From Kitasatospora kifunensis (GTDB lineage: Bacteria > Actinomycetota > Actinomycetes > Streptomycetales > Streptomycetaceae), in assembly GCF_014203855.1 (NCBI RefSeq), contig NZ_JACHJV010000003.1, forward strand, positions 372,001-436,000: a DNA stretch of 64,000 bases, in the 5' to 3' direction. The position numbers were made by a program, and so were the translations under genes. Under the pieces are notes generated by a model. The model worked only from the letters and a program-made list of their open reading frames with translations. It was not told the DNA's origin and ran no database searches. Positions 9,405 to 18,151 of the stretch are shown here, in pieces. The first letter of the stretch is position 1, and each line of letters opens with the position of its first letter.

Positions 9405-9773
9405 ATGCTGTCTCACCGCACGGCCCTGCGATCCGCCATCGCCGTCCTCGGCATCGGTGCCATGGTCGCCCTGTCCACATCCACGCCCGCTTTCGCCGCC
9501 AACGAGGGCGACCACTGGATCCACACGGCGAACTGCACCGCCGATCAGGAGATCCAACTGAAGTTCGTCAACGGCGCCTGGCACGACGAGCAGGAGCTCA
9601 ACCCAACCGTTGCTCCTCCCGGTTGCTTTTTCCAACTGACGGACAACGGCAAGGAGATCTCCTACACCAGCGGCGCCGGCTCTGGTTGGTGGTTCGACGG
9701 CCCAACCGACTACATCTGCGCCACCGTCTACGACGCCGGCGCCCAGTCCGGCATATCCGGCATCTGCAACTGA
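9405..9773 (+). CDS. Small secreted protein, function unknown
   Basis: 122 residues. The N-terminus (HRTALRSAIAVLGIGAMVAL, cleavage after AFAA) is a standard Sec signal. The mature part of about 92 residues has four cysteines (NCTAD, GCFF, YICATV, GICN) and many aromatic and acidic residues (GDHWIHT, GWWFDGP). AAGGGA lies nine bases before the ATG. No family is recognised; an extracellular disulphide-bonded peptide or inhibitor is the best guess. Confidence 0.7.
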   Translation: MLSHRTALRSAIAVLGIGAMVALSTSTPAFAANEGDHWIHTANCTADQEIQLKFVNGAWHDEQELNPTVAPPGCFFQLTDNGKEISYTSGAGSGWWFDGPTDYICATVYDAGAQSGISGICN

Positions 9774-10071
9774 AGACCGGGGCTGCCCTGCTTCCGGCGG
9801 CACTGCTTCCGGACACTTCGAACGGAGGATCCCGGGCATCACCTGCGAGCGCGCGGACGGTCAGCGCTGACGGGGCGAGACCCGGCAGGCCGTCCAGGCT
9901 CGGCCCTGGCGCGCTTCGCGCTCGTCTCCCCCAAAGCCCTGGACCAGCAGATCGATCAGCCGGGTGGAGGCGCTCTCCCACCACGGGTGGAGAACGCCGG
10001 CCGGGAATCTCCACTCGGCCTTCCCTCTCCGGGTGGATCCCGCCTCGGCGGCTGCTTCGTAGCGTCGTGGC

Positions 10072-10818
10072 ATGACCTCTCACCAGACCACGCACTCGGC
10101 TCCGGCGAAGGTGAACCGGACGGCCGGCCCCAACGCAGGCCACTTCACGCGGGCCGGGAAGATCGGCCTCGCCTACGACATCGGGCTGTCGCCCGCCACC
10201 TTCTACGGCTGCCAGGCGGCCGGCTACTCACTGACCGCCTCGCTGCTGGCCGCCACCGCCGTGGCCGGCGCCCGGCTGCTCTGGAACGTGGTCCGCAGCC
10301 GGCGCCTGGACGCGGTGACCGGGCTGATGCTCGGCACGTACGCGCTGGGGCTGGCCATCGCGCTCCTGGCACACGACGAGCGGCTGCTGCTGGTCCGCGA
10401 CCCGGCCACCAGTGCACTGGCCGGCCTGGTGTTCCTGGTCAGTTGCGCCACCCGGACCCCGGCCATGGCCTACCTGGCCCGGCGGCTGCCCGCCAGGCTC
10501 CCGGACACCCCGGAGGTCCACCGCGCCCGGCGACTGCTGACCGCAGTCTGGGGAGCCGCGCTGCTGGCCGAGGCGGCGCTGCGGCTGGTGCTGGTGTTCA
10601 CGTTGCCGATCTCGGTGGTGAACGGCCTCTCGACGGTCGTCGAGGTCGTGGTGGTGACGGCGCTGGTGATGTGGACGCGGCACTACCGGCAGCGGATGCG
10701 GACCGCGTCCGAGGCCGCCGCCCTCACCGGTCCCGCCACCCCCGCCGAAGCTGCCGCAGCCGCAGCCGCAGCCGCAGCCGCAGCCGCCGAAGCGTACGAC
10801 CGCTGGGGGAACCAGTGA
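10072..10818 (+). CDS. VC0807-like integral membrane protein
   Basis: 248 residues with six or seven membrane segments. GLSPATFYGCQAAGYS and LWNVVRSRRLDAVTGLM fit the VC0807-type family (transport or septation-protein-like, no proven function). The C-terminus is a low-complexity poly-Ala tail encoded by six GCCGCA hexamers (10753-10788), likely to vary in length. The stop overlaps the GTG start of the GNAT gene (GTGA), so both are co-translated. Confidence 0.82.
   Translation: MTSHQTTHSAPAKVNRTAGPNAGHFTRAGKIGLAYDIGLSPATFYGCQAAGYSLTASLLAATAVAGARLLWNVVRSRRLDAVTGLMLGTYALGLAIALLAHDERLLLVRDPATSALAGLVFLVSCATRTPAMAYLARRLPARLPDTPEVHRARRLLTAVWGAALLAEAALRLVLVFTLPISVVNGLSTVVEVVVVTALVMWTRHYRQRMRTASEAAALTGPATPAEAAAAAAAAAAAAAEAYDRWGNQ
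10753..10788. repeat. Hexanucleotide microsatellite (GCCGCA)6
   Basis: Five exact GCCGCA units plus a GCCGCC unit encode the poly-Ala tail of the VC0807-like protein. The unit is a multiple of three, so length changes keep the frame and do not disturb the coupled GNAT gene. Confidence 0.9.
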
Positions 10819-11417
10819 TCAGCATCAGGTCGGCAACCCGCGCCGACGTCCCCGAACTGTCCGGCGTCCTGGCCCGCGCCTTCCACGACGACCCCCCGTT
10901 CCTGTGGTGCCTGCCCGATCCGGACGGCAGGCCGCGGCGTCTGCGGCGCATCTTCACCACCATCCTCAGCCGTGAGGTGCTGCGCCACGGCGCCGTCCAA
11001 GTCGCCGGCCAGGACGACCGGATCATCGGCGGCGCACTGTGGGTGCCGCCGCACCGCCAACAGGCCTCCACCCTTCGCCAGTTGACCGCGGTGCCAGGCT
11101 TCCTGCGCGGCTTCGGCCGGCGGATCGGTTACGGTTCCGAGCTCGCGGCCGCTTGCGCCAAGGCGCATCCCGCCGAGCCGCACTGGTACCTCTACGTCCT
11201 GGGTGTGGCCCCGGCCCTGCAAGGCGAAGGCGTCGGGGCCGCGCTGCTCCGCTCCGGCCTGGCCCGCTGCGACCAGGAGCGGCTGCCCGCCTACCTGGAG
11301 TCCAGCAAACTCGGCAACGTCCCGCTCTACCAGCACTTCGGCTTCCAGCCCACCGGCACCATCGACCTGCCAGCGGGCGCCCCCGAGATCACCACGATGT
11401 GGCGGCCGTCCGCCTGA
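10815..11417 (+). CDS. GNAT-family N-acetyltransferase
   Basis: 200 residues from the GTG that overlaps the preceding stop. Begins ISIRSATRADVPELS, a typical GNAT N-terminus. The acetyl-CoA loop is LGVAPALQGEGVGAALL (motif A, with QGEGVG matching Q/RxxGxG/A) and a C-terminal YLESSKLGNVPLYQHFGF closes the fold. Acceptor substrate unknown. Coupling to a membrane protein gene is visible; a shared function is only inferred. Confidence 0.92.
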   Translation: MISIRSATRADVPELSGVLARAFHDDPPFLWCLPDPDGRPRRLRRIFTTILSREVLRHGAVQVAGQDDRIIGGALWVPPHRQQASTLRQLTAVPGFLRGFGRRIGYGSELAAACAKAHPAEPHWYLYVLGVAPALQGEGVGAALLRSGLARCDQERLPAYLESSKLGNVPLYQHFGFQPTGTIDLPAGAPEITTMWRPSA

Positions 11418-11617
11418 AGACCGGCGGCCGCGCCGGCTGTGAGCCCGACCATGCCGCCCCCTGCGATGTCGGCCTCACGCATCAGGCGTTCGGCCCTCTT
11501 GCGGCCGACGCGGACGCCCTCACACCGGAGAACCGCGGGAATGCGCGGTGGGCCGTGGAGGGCGCCGGTGCCGACCAGGGGGCGCCTCCAGGTCGGCCAC
11601 CACACCGTTCACGCTTG

Positions 11618-12721
11618 TCAGTTGGCGAAGTCCTGGGTCATCCACACCGTTCCCGAGGAGTCCCGGAACAGTTCGATGCCGATGTGGTTGAACGCCGGGT
11701 TGAGGATGTTGCGACGGTGGCCGTCGTTCGGCGGCTGCTCGGCGAGCATGCTGTTGGTGAGCCCGACGGCCATGTCGGCTATCGCGGCCGTGGTGTCGGC
11801 GACCGGGCCACCATCGCCGATGTTCTCGCCGGCTGCCGTCCATTGGACACCGGCGGCGTTCTCCCGGGCGCCGAAGGCGGGCTCCCCCGGGCACTGGTGC
11901 TCCAGCCCGCAGCCCCCGGCCATGGTGTGGTTGTGGGCGTCCGCGCTGGTCCGCAGGCCGGCGAGCATCTGCAGTGGCGCGACGCCCTGGGCGGCGCGTG
12001 CCTGGTTGATGACGGCCAGCACCTGGCCGGCCGCCGCGTCCAGGTCGGTGCCGGGGGCGTCGCTCGAGGTGGTGGAGCTCGGCGCGGGGGCGGCGGCAGT
12101 CCCGGCGGCGGTGGGGGTGAAGGTGGAGGCGGGGGCGGAGGTGGGGCTCGGCGCGGGGGCCGCGGCAGCGCCGACGCCGGTTGGGCTCGGCGCGGAGAAG
12201 GGGGCGGTGCTGGGGATCGCCGGGGCCTTCGGGGCAGCGGTGCTGGGCGGGCTGGCGGGCGTGGCGGTGCTCGACGGTGCTCCGGCGGTGGGAGGCGTCA
12301 CCGGCGTGGTGCTGCTGGACGCGCCCGGCAGCCGGGTGGGTCCGGTGGTGGTCTGCGCGGCCGGTGCTGCGGCCGGGGCCGTGGTCGCGGGCACGCCTGG
12401 CGTGCCGGACGCGGTGTCGGCCAGGGCGTCGGCCCCGGCCGGCGGTTCCGGCGCCGAGAGCGCTTGGCCGTTCTGCGGGCCGGTCGACAGGGCCTTGCCG
12501 CCGACTATCACCGTCGTCGCCGTTGCCGCGAGCGCGACTGCGGCGAGCAGGGGCCTGCTGCCGGGCAGCGCCCGCCTGGCCCGGTGCCGGCCGTTACCGT
12601 CCCGGCGATGGGCTCCACCGCTGGGACGGCGGGCCGACGAGTTCGGCTCCTGCGGGCTCGCCGGTCCTTCACCGTCCCAGAGCCGTGCAGCCGTGTTGAC
12701 GTCGGTGGCGTACGGGGTCAT
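11618..12721 (-). CDS. CAP/SCP-domain surface protein with membrane anchor and long Pro/Ala/Thr linker
   Basis: 367 residues. A basic cytoplasmic N-terminus of about 55 residues is followed by one membrane segment (LLAAVALAATATTVIVGG), then about 160 residues of low-complexity Ala/Pro/Ser/Thr linker, then a C-terminal CAP domain of about 125 residues. CAP motifs: VINQARAAQGVAPL, ADAHNHTMA, GENIG and GHRRNILNPAFNHIGI, ending in VWMTQDFAN. Such YkwD-like proteins are extracellular; enzymatic activity is unproven. AGGAG precedes the ATG. The linker probably spans the cell wall. Confidence 0.92.
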   Translation of the reverse strand: MTPYATDVNTAARLWDGEGPASPQEPNSSARRPSGGAHRRDGNGRHRARRALPGSRPLLAAVALAATATTVIVGGKALSTGPQNGQALSAPEPPAGADALADTASGTPGVPATTAPAAAPAAQTTTGPTRLPGASSSTTPVTPPTAGAPSSTATPASPPSTAAPKAPAIPSTAPFSAPSPTGVGAAAAPAPSPTSAPASTFTPTAAGTAAAPAPSSTTSSDAPGTDLDAAAGQVLAVINQARAAQGVAPLQMLAGLRTSADAHNHTMAGGCGLEHQCPGEPAFGARENAAGVQWTAAGENIGDGGPVADTTAAIADMAVGLTNSMLAEQPPNDGHRRNILNPAFNHIGIELFRDSSGTVWMTQDFAN

Positions 12722-12922
12722 CTGCTCTCCTGCTGTCGAGGGCCTTCCGAGATGGGAGACCCCTGGGAGGTCGGCAGATAACGGAAATCCGGAACCGAGT
12801 TTCGAACCGCGTTCGACAGCGGCCGCTCAACTGAGCGGCGCACCGTGGCAGGCGCTGCCGAGCGACCGCGGTGGAGCCCCGGGAGAGGCGACAGGCCGGC
12901 TGCGCGCGGACGCCTTCATGGC

Positions 12923-13669
12923 CTACGAGCCGAAGGCGCGCCACCTCCGCCGGGCGGCCATCAGGCCGACGCTGGGGGCCCGCACGACGTACAGGCCCTG
13001 CGCCTCGAGTTCCGCGCCGAGCTGCCGGGCGCCGGCCGGCCACATGCTGAACGCCTCCGTGGCCCGGCGCACCACCTGCCCGTCCCGCAGGACGCAGTAG
13101 GTGAAGACGACGCGCACGATCCCGCGGTCGGGCTCGCGGGTGACCTCCGCGGTGTAGATGTCGGGACCGACCCGTACCGGGCCGAGTCGTCCCACCGTCT
13201 CGCGGCTGGTCGGCAGTTGCGCGGGCGGCAGGTCGAAGAGCAGCAGCCCGCCGGGCAGGAGTGCACGGGCGACGGCCTGCCAGACGGCGCGGCGGGTGGC
13301 GGGGTCGAGGCAGGCGATGACGTTGGAGGCGACGGCCAGGTCCGCCACCCCCTCCAGGCCCGCCGCCTCGACGGGTGCGGAGTGGAGGGTGACGCGGGCG
13401 CGTCGGTCGGCGCCCAGAGCGGCCAGGCGCGTCAACAGTGCCGCGCGCATCGCGGGCGTCGGTTCGACGACATGGATCGGCACCGCACAGGCGTCGAGCA
13501 GGACCTCGGTGACGATGCCGGTGCCCGCACCGATGTCCAGGACCCCGTGCCGCGCGCGGCGGGCGGCCTCGGTGAAGCGCCGCGTCGCCTGGTCACGGCG
13601 GGCCTCGGCCTGCAGCAGATCGTAGAACTCCACGGAGACCGCGTAGTCGGCGCCGGACGTGTCAGTCAC
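12923..13669 (-). CDS. SAM-dependent class I methyltransferase
   Basis: 248 residues from the GTG at 13669, chosen because AGGGGC lies upstream and the domain begins at YAVSVEFYDLLQAE. Motif I is VLDIGAGTGIVTE, the acidic end of strand 2 is VVEPTP, and motif post-I reads LAVASNVIACL. The C-terminal half is beta-rich (GPVRVGPDIYTAEV), as in small-molecule methyltransferases. Substrate unknown. It stands alone, 200 bp upstream of the CAP-domain gene in the same orientation. Confidence 0.88.
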   Translation of the reverse strand: MTDTSGADYAVSVEFYDLLQAEARRDQATRRFTEAARRARHGVLDIGAGTGIVTEVLLDACAVPIHVVEPTPAMRAALLTRLAALGADRRARVTLHSAPVEAAGLEGVADLAVASNVIACLDPATRRAVWQAVARALLPGGLLLFDLPPAQLPTSRETVGRLGPVRVGPDIYTAEVTREPDRGIVRVVFTYCVLRDGQVVRRATEAFSMWPAGARQLGAELEAQGLYVVRAPSVGLMAARRRWRAFGS

Positions 13670-13965
13670 GCGTCCGTGCCCCTGCGGCTCCGAGCAGCAC
13701 GCGCCGAACGGTCGCGTGCCAGTAGCTGGTGCCCAGCGGGGTCCCGCCGCCATCGACCAGTGCCACGGTCGGCATGAACCGCCTCCCCGCTTCAGAGCCC
13801 TTCGCCTGCCTTCGACGCTACGGCCCGCCCCGATCCACCGCACGGGCGCCACGCCCGTTCGCCGCGGCAGATCGGGGAAGCCGCACCTCATGACGGTTCA
13901 CGAAAGCGGCACCCGGATGGTGGTGGTAGCCGGGCCAGCCCCCGAATTCACTGGTGGCCTCGCGG

Positions 13966-14403
13966 TCAGCGGCGCGAGCCTGCCGACGCGTAGATGTGAC
14001 CGGCGAATTCGGCGACCTGATCGTCCGGCAGGTTCCGGGCGAGATCGGCCTCGCTGATCATCCCGACCATCCGCTTGTTCTCGATCACCGGGAGCCGGCG
14101 GATGCGATGGCTCTCCATCTCGTGGAGCACGTCCTGGATGTCGGCGTCGGCGTCGATCCATCGCGGGGTGCCCTCGATGATGTCCGCGGCCCTGCACTCG
14201 CTGGGGTCGAGGCCTTGGGCGACGCACTTGAGGACGATGTCGCGGTCGGTGATGATTCCGCTCAGCCGTTCTCTGTTGGACTCGTCGCCGACGGGCAGCG
14301 CGCCCACGTCCAGCTCGCGCATCAGCTTCGCCGCGTGCTGGAGGGTGTCACTCTTGGTAATCCAGTGGGCACCGGGGTGCATGATGTCTTTGGCCGTCGT
14401 CAT
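13966..14403 (-). CDS. Tandem CBS-domain protein
   Basis: 145 residues from ATG 14403, immediately preceded by AGGAGG at normal spacing. Two CBS motifs form one Bateman module: ITKSDTLQHAAKLMRELDVG with GIITDRDIV, then DADADIQDVLHEMESHRIRR with GMISEADLA. Bateman modules bind adenine nucleotides; free-standing ones act as energy or redox sensors. In actinobacteria they often accompany dormancy or hypoxia genes. It is divergent from a flavodoxin gene, 315 bp away, which fits a shared redox theme (inference). Confidence 0.93.
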   Translation of the reverse strand: MTTAKDIMHPGAHWITKSDTLQHAAKLMRELDVGALPVGDESNRERLSGIITDRDIVLKCVAQGLDPSECRAADIIEGTPRWIDADADIQDVLHEMESHRIRRLPVIENKRMVGMISEADLARNLPDDQVAEFAGHIYASAGSRR

Positions 14404-14718
14404 GGTCTCCTCCTGATCGCTGTGGATCGCGGTACTTCGATGTCTCGGGCCTCTCGCATCGTCTCGCCGGACACCGGCTTGCGCCAATCGGGGCACAGCG
14501 GCCGGTCGGCAGCGGCCGAGTTCACCGGCACCGAGGGTCACCGGCGTCGATGTCACATCCTCCGGCGCCGCCCTGTCTACCCGTGCGGGTGCAGCCGTTC
14601 CGCGCTACCGCGGCACCGGCCCCCACCCGATGAAGGAGGTGCGTTCCGCCGGGAGCGCGGGCCCGCGGCCCGGGCTCCCAGGAAGCCACCCAGGAGTCCT
14701 GAGCGAAGGAGCACCATC
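14404..14718. other. Divergent intergenic region between CBS and flavodoxin genes
   Basis: 315 bp that must hold promoters for both genes. I see no clear DevR/OsdR-type box. TGTCACATC at 14551-14559 recurs upstream of the second flavodoxin gene (55337-55345), but at a different distance from the start. Confidence 0.35.
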
Positions 14719-15207
14719 ATGAAGGCCATCATCGTTTGCGCCTCCGTGTCCCACGGCAACACCAGGAGGATCGCCGACGTCATGGGACAGGTCCTGCAGG
14801 CCCCGGTCGTCGACCCCGAACAGATCGGCACGGCCGAACTCTCCGCCTACGACCTCGTGGGATTCGGCTCGGGCATCTTCTCGGGGAAGTTCCATCCACG
14901 GCTGCGCCGGTTCGTCCGGTCGCTCCCGCAGGGGGAACGGCCGCAAGGGGAACGGCACAGCGCGTTCGTCTTCGCCACCAGCGGACTGCCCGAGCCAGGG
15001 TTCCGGCCCTTCTCCCGTCCCCTGGTGCGGCTTCTCGAGCAGAAGGGCTTCGAGGTGAGCGACACCTTCTCGTGCCGCGGCTTCGACACCTGGCTCCCGT
15101 TCAAGCTCGTGGGCGGCATCAACAAAGCACGCCCCGATGCCGACGACCTGGCCGCGGCACTCACCTTCGCCCAAGGGCTGCGCGCTCGGATCGGTGCGGC
15201 GTCCTGA
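14719..15207 (+). CDS. Flavodoxin-family protein (paralogue 1)
   Basis: 162 residues from ATG with AAGGAG upstream. The FMN phosphate loop is near the N-terminus (ASVSHGNTRRIA), with GFGSGIFSGKFHP, VFATSGLP and FDTWLPFKLVGGINK as later cofactor-contacting loops; this is the long-chain-lacking flavodoxin/protoporphyrinogen-oxidase-like fold. It carries single electrons or senses redox state. A close paralogue lies at 55405-55875. Compared with it, this copy has a five-codon tandem duplication (14927-14956), giving QGERP then QGERH. Confidence 0.9.
   Translation: MKAIIVCASVSHGNTRRIADVMGQVLQAPVVDPEQIGTAELSAYDLVGFGSGIFSGKFHPRLRRFVRSLPQGERPQGERHSAFVFATSGLPEPGFRPFSRPLVRLLEQKGFEVSDTFSCRGFDTWLPFKLVGGINKARPDADDLAAALTFAQGLRARIGAAS
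14927..14956. repeat. In-frame 15-bp tandem duplication
   Basis: Two 15-bp units (14927-14941 and 14942-14956) differ at one base. They lie inside the flavodoxin gene and add five residues in a surface loop that the paralogue lacks, so the duplication is probably recent. Confidence 0.85.
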
Positions 15208-15473
15208 CCCCTGCGGCCGACCGCCGCGCGGCCCTCGCGAGCCTGCTGACGGAGCATCAGGCGCCCTGAGGGCCACGCCCGGCGGTCGCCGGCATCAGCA
15301 CCGGCGACAGGACGGACGGTTCGCCCGCACCCACTGCACGAGGACGTCGGCCGGGCAGAACGCGCGGCGGCCGACCAGGGTGGAGTGGGCCGACCTGGGC
15401 CTTCTGCGCAGCACAGGAGGCCATCCGAATTTGCGAGATCAGCCGACCGTTGGCTAATCTTTCGGCACGGCAA

Positions 15474-15547
15474 GGGCCTATAGCTCAGACGGTTAGAGCG
15501 CTTCCCTGATAAGGAAGAGGCCACAGGTTCAAGTCCTGTTAGGCCCA
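15474..15547 (+). tRNA. tRNA-Ile (GAU)
   Basis: 74 nt. Acceptor arms GGGCCTA and TAGGCCC pair fully with discriminator A; D-stem GCTC/GAGC; anticodon stem CTTCC/GGAAG with loop CTGATAA, anticodon GAT at the middle; T-stem ACAGG/CCTGT with TTCAAGT loop. CCA is not encoded (the base after CC is G). A 40-bp palindromic terminator follows six bases after the gene. Confidence 0.97.
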
Positions 15548-15553
15548 CCGGTA

Positions 15554-15593
15554 CTGAAATGCCCGGAGTGGATATCCACTCCGGGCATTTCAG
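15554..15593. terminator. Perfect 40-bp palindrome after tRNA-Ile
   Basis: CTGAAATGCCCGGAGTGGAT followed directly by its exact reverse complement, with no loop bases of its own. It begins six bases after the tRNA and would form a very stable hairpin, so it most likely ends the tRNA transcript. The perfect dyad could alternatively be a protein site. Confidence 0.75.
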
Positions 15594-15860
15594 CGCTCAC
15601 GGGCGCGTGGTTCCGGGTTGACCGATACCCGTTGCGCCCTTTCCCTCCTCCCGATGGGATCCGCAAGGGCTCCTCTTCATTTCCGGGACCGGACGCCCGC
15701 GAAACAGTTCCAGGGCGAGGCGGTTGCCTGTCCGCCGCGCCGCTCACGGGCGGACCCGGGGCCACGGACCCCTTTCCTTGCAGTCCCAGCAGCCCACGGA
15801 TGTCGCATACTGACCGAACGGGATACGGCCTTGCCTGTCGGCGGTCCGGAGGGAAAATCC

Positions 15861-17261
15861 ATGTCCGATCAACCCGGCGTGACCCCGGACGAGTTCGACG
15901 CCGCGGACCCGTTGTCCCGATTCGGGTACCGGTCGCAGCTTCGTCGCACCCTGCACCTGCGCGACCTGCTGGTCTACGGCCTGGTCTTCATGGTGCCGAT
16001 CGCCCCGTTCGCGATCTTCGGCGTGGTCTTCGACCTGTCCCGGGGCATGGTGGCGCTGACCTACCTCATCGGTCTGGTCGCCATGGTCTTCACCGCGCTG
16101 GGCTACCGCGAGATGTCCCGCGAGTTCCCGATCTCCGGTTCGGTCTACGCCTACGCCGCGCGCGGGATCCGCCCGCAGGCCGGGTTCCTGGCGGGGTGGG
16201 CCATCCTGCTGGACTACCTCCTGATCCCCACACTGCTCTACGTGACGGGTGCGGTGGCCCTCCAGGCGGTGGTGGGTGACGGTGTCCCGCAGTGGTTGTG
16301 GATCACCGTCTTCGTGGTGTTCAACACGGTGGTGAACCTGCTCGGCATCAAGACCACGACCTTGATGAACAAACTGTTCCTGCTGACCGAGCTGATCGTG
16401 CTGGCGCTGTTCGTCGCGCTGAGCACCGCGGCCGTCGTCCGCGGGGTGAACGGGGCGCACTGGAGCCTCGACCCGCTGTACAACCCTCGGGTCTTCTCCC
16501 TCCCGGTGGTGTTCTCGGCGCTGTCCGTGGCGGCGCTCTCGTTCCTCGGCTTCGACGCCATCTCCACCTTGGCGGAGGAGGTCAAGGGCGGCGCCCGGGT
16601 GGTGGGCAGGGCCACCCTGCTCTCGCTGTGCATCGTCGCGGCGCTCTTCGTGGTGCAGTCCTACCTGGCCGCGCTGCTGTTGCCGGGTCGGACCTCGCTG
16701 CCCGACCAGGCGGTGGAGAACACGGCGTTCTACGACGTCGCCAGAACGGCCGGCGGCCTCTGGCTCAGGAACGTCGTCGCACTCACCAGCGCCCTGGCCT
16801 CGGCCGTGGCCAACGCGCTCGTCGCCCAGTCCGCCACATCCCGGCTGCTGTTCTCGATGGCCCGGGACGGCTTCCTGCCGCGCTTCCTGTCCCACGTCGA
16901 CGCCAGGCGCCAGGTGCCCGAACGGGCCATCCTCCTGGTCTCGTTGATCAGCCTGGTGCTCGGGCTGAGCCTGGTCGGCCAGGTGGCGCTGCTGTCGTCG
17001 CTGGTGAACTTCGGCGCCCTGTTCTCGTTCCTGCTGCTGCACCTGTCGGTCGCGTGCCACTTCCTGCTCCGCAAGCGGCAACGCACCTACGGCATGCACC
17101 TGGTGGTACCGCTGCTGGGTTTCCTGATCATCGGCTACGTGCTGGCCAAGGCCAGCCCGCACGCCCAGATCGGCGGGGTCTGCTGGCTGGCCGTCGGCAT
17201 CGTGATCCTGATCGTCCGGCAGCGGACCGGCCGCTCCGTCGACCTGAAGCTCGATGCCTGA
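15861..17261 (+). CDS. APC-superfamily amino acid/polyamine permease
   Basis: 466 residues from ATG 15861 with GGAGGG upstream. About twelve membrane segments. The N-terminal helix-1 region (LVYGLVFMVPIAPFAIFGVV) and ISGSVYAYAARGI, plus FLGFDAISTLAEEV in the middle, fit the APC family and look closest to the putrescine-importer (PuuP-like) branch. It is likely a proton-coupled importer of an amino acid or polyamine. No enzyme partner lies nearby, so substrate stays open. Confidence 0.9.
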   Translation: MSDQPGVTPDEFDAADPLSRFGYRSQLRRTLHLRDLLVYGLVFMVPIAPFAIFGVVFDLSRGMVALTYLIGLVAMVFTALGYREMSREFPISGSVYAYAARGIRPQAGFLAGWAILLDYLLIPTLLYVTGAVALQAVVGDGVPQWLWITVFVVFNTVVNLLGIKTTTLMNKLFLLTELIVLALFVALSTAAVVRGVNGAHWSLDPLYNPRVFSLPVVFSALSVAALSFLGFDAISTLAEEVKGGARVVGRATLLSLCIVAALFVVQSYLAALLLPGRTSLPDQAVENTAFYDVARTAGGLWLRNVVALTSALASAVANALVAQSATSRLLFSMARDGFLPRFLSHVDARRQVPERAILLVSLISLVLGLSLVGQVALLSSLVNFGALFSFLLLHLSVACHFLLRKRQRTYGMHLVVPLLGFLIIGYVLAKASPHAQIGGVCWLAVGIVILIVRQRTGRSVDLKLDA

Positions 17262-17478
17262 CCCGGCCGGGCCCGCCCCGAGGGGAGTCCTGCGCACCGT
17301 CACGGCGTCCTCTCCTCGGACGGTCGGTGATGAGGTCCGATTTCCGCCAGTCACCCTCGGCGCGGGGCGGCATGCTGGATGGTGCGGGACACCGGCACCC
17401 GATGCTGTCACCGGGGAGTCCGCCGCTGCCAGCCCCTGCCGGTCGCGGAGAATGTGACCTCATGGAGGAGGGACAGCG

Positions 17479-17991
17479 ATGACGTACCAGCACGCCATGG
17501 TGAGCACGAGTCTGGGCGAGCTCCTGATGGTCTCGGACGGAGGGGCCCTGACAGGTGTCTATTTCGAGGGACACCGGTACCCGCCGGCCGCCGACCGGAT
17601 CGGCGGGCGGGTCGGCGAGCGCGAGGAGGCGGTCATCGCCCGGGCCGCCGACGAGATGCGGGAGTACCTCGCCGGTGAGCGGCGCGACTTCGAGATCCCG
17701 GTGCACCCGCACGGTGACCACTTCTCCCAGCAGGTGTGGCGGATCCTCACGCAGATCCCGTACGGCGCGACGACGACCTACGGAGCCATCGCGCAGCAGT
17801 TGGGGAACAGGCTGATGGCGCAGCGCGTGGGACAGGCCGTGGGGCACAACCCGGTGAGCATCGTCATCCCCTGTCACCGGGTCGTCGGGGCGGACGGCTC
17901 ACTCACCGGCTTCGCGGGCGGGATCGGCCGCAAGCGCACGCTGCTCGACCTGGAGGAGCCCGCGGAGGCGGCCGCCATGCGGCTGTTCTGA
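17479..17991 (+). CDS. ogt: Methylated-DNA-protein-cysteine S-methyltransferase
   Basis: 170 residues, GGAGGG before the ATG. The active-site motif IPCHRVVG is present (Cys acceptor), with the helix-turn-helix region QQVWRILTQIPYGATTTYG and GQAVGHNPVSIV typical of Ogt/MGMT. The N-terminal ribonuclease-like domain is also complete. It repairs O6-alkylguanine by suicidal alkyl transfer. The family identity is secure; ogt is used in the usual sense for the stand-alone enzyme. Confidence 0.96.
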   Translation: MTYQHAMVSTSLGELLMVSDGGALTGVYFEGHRYPPAADRIGGRVGEREEAVIARAADEMREYLAGERRDFEIPVHPHGDHFSQQVWRILTQIPYGATTTYGAIAQQLGNRLMAQRVGQAVGHNPVSIVIPCHRVVGADGSLTGFAGGIGRKRTLLDLEEPAEAAAMRLF

Positions 17992-18151
17992 CCTCCACGG
18001 CGAAGGCCCGGCCCGGCCGCCACCGATCGGCCGGTCCGACGTCCGGTCAGGGCAGGCCAGTTCGACCCTGATCGGCTCACCATGTCGTCTCGCACCCGTA
18101 CGGGTGAATCTGGGCATTTCGTGGATTTATCAGCGCTTACGATCCACTGCT

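Noticed and set aside
9861..10073. Minus-strand ending that looks like a TetR C-terminus (WWESASTRLIDLL)
   Set aside because: Too short and without HTH; could be a chance match.
15744..17411. Long minus-strand open frame opposite the APC permease
   Set aside because: Composition of a shadow frame (Gln/His/Arg/Gly-rich); permease on the other strand has clear membrane helices.
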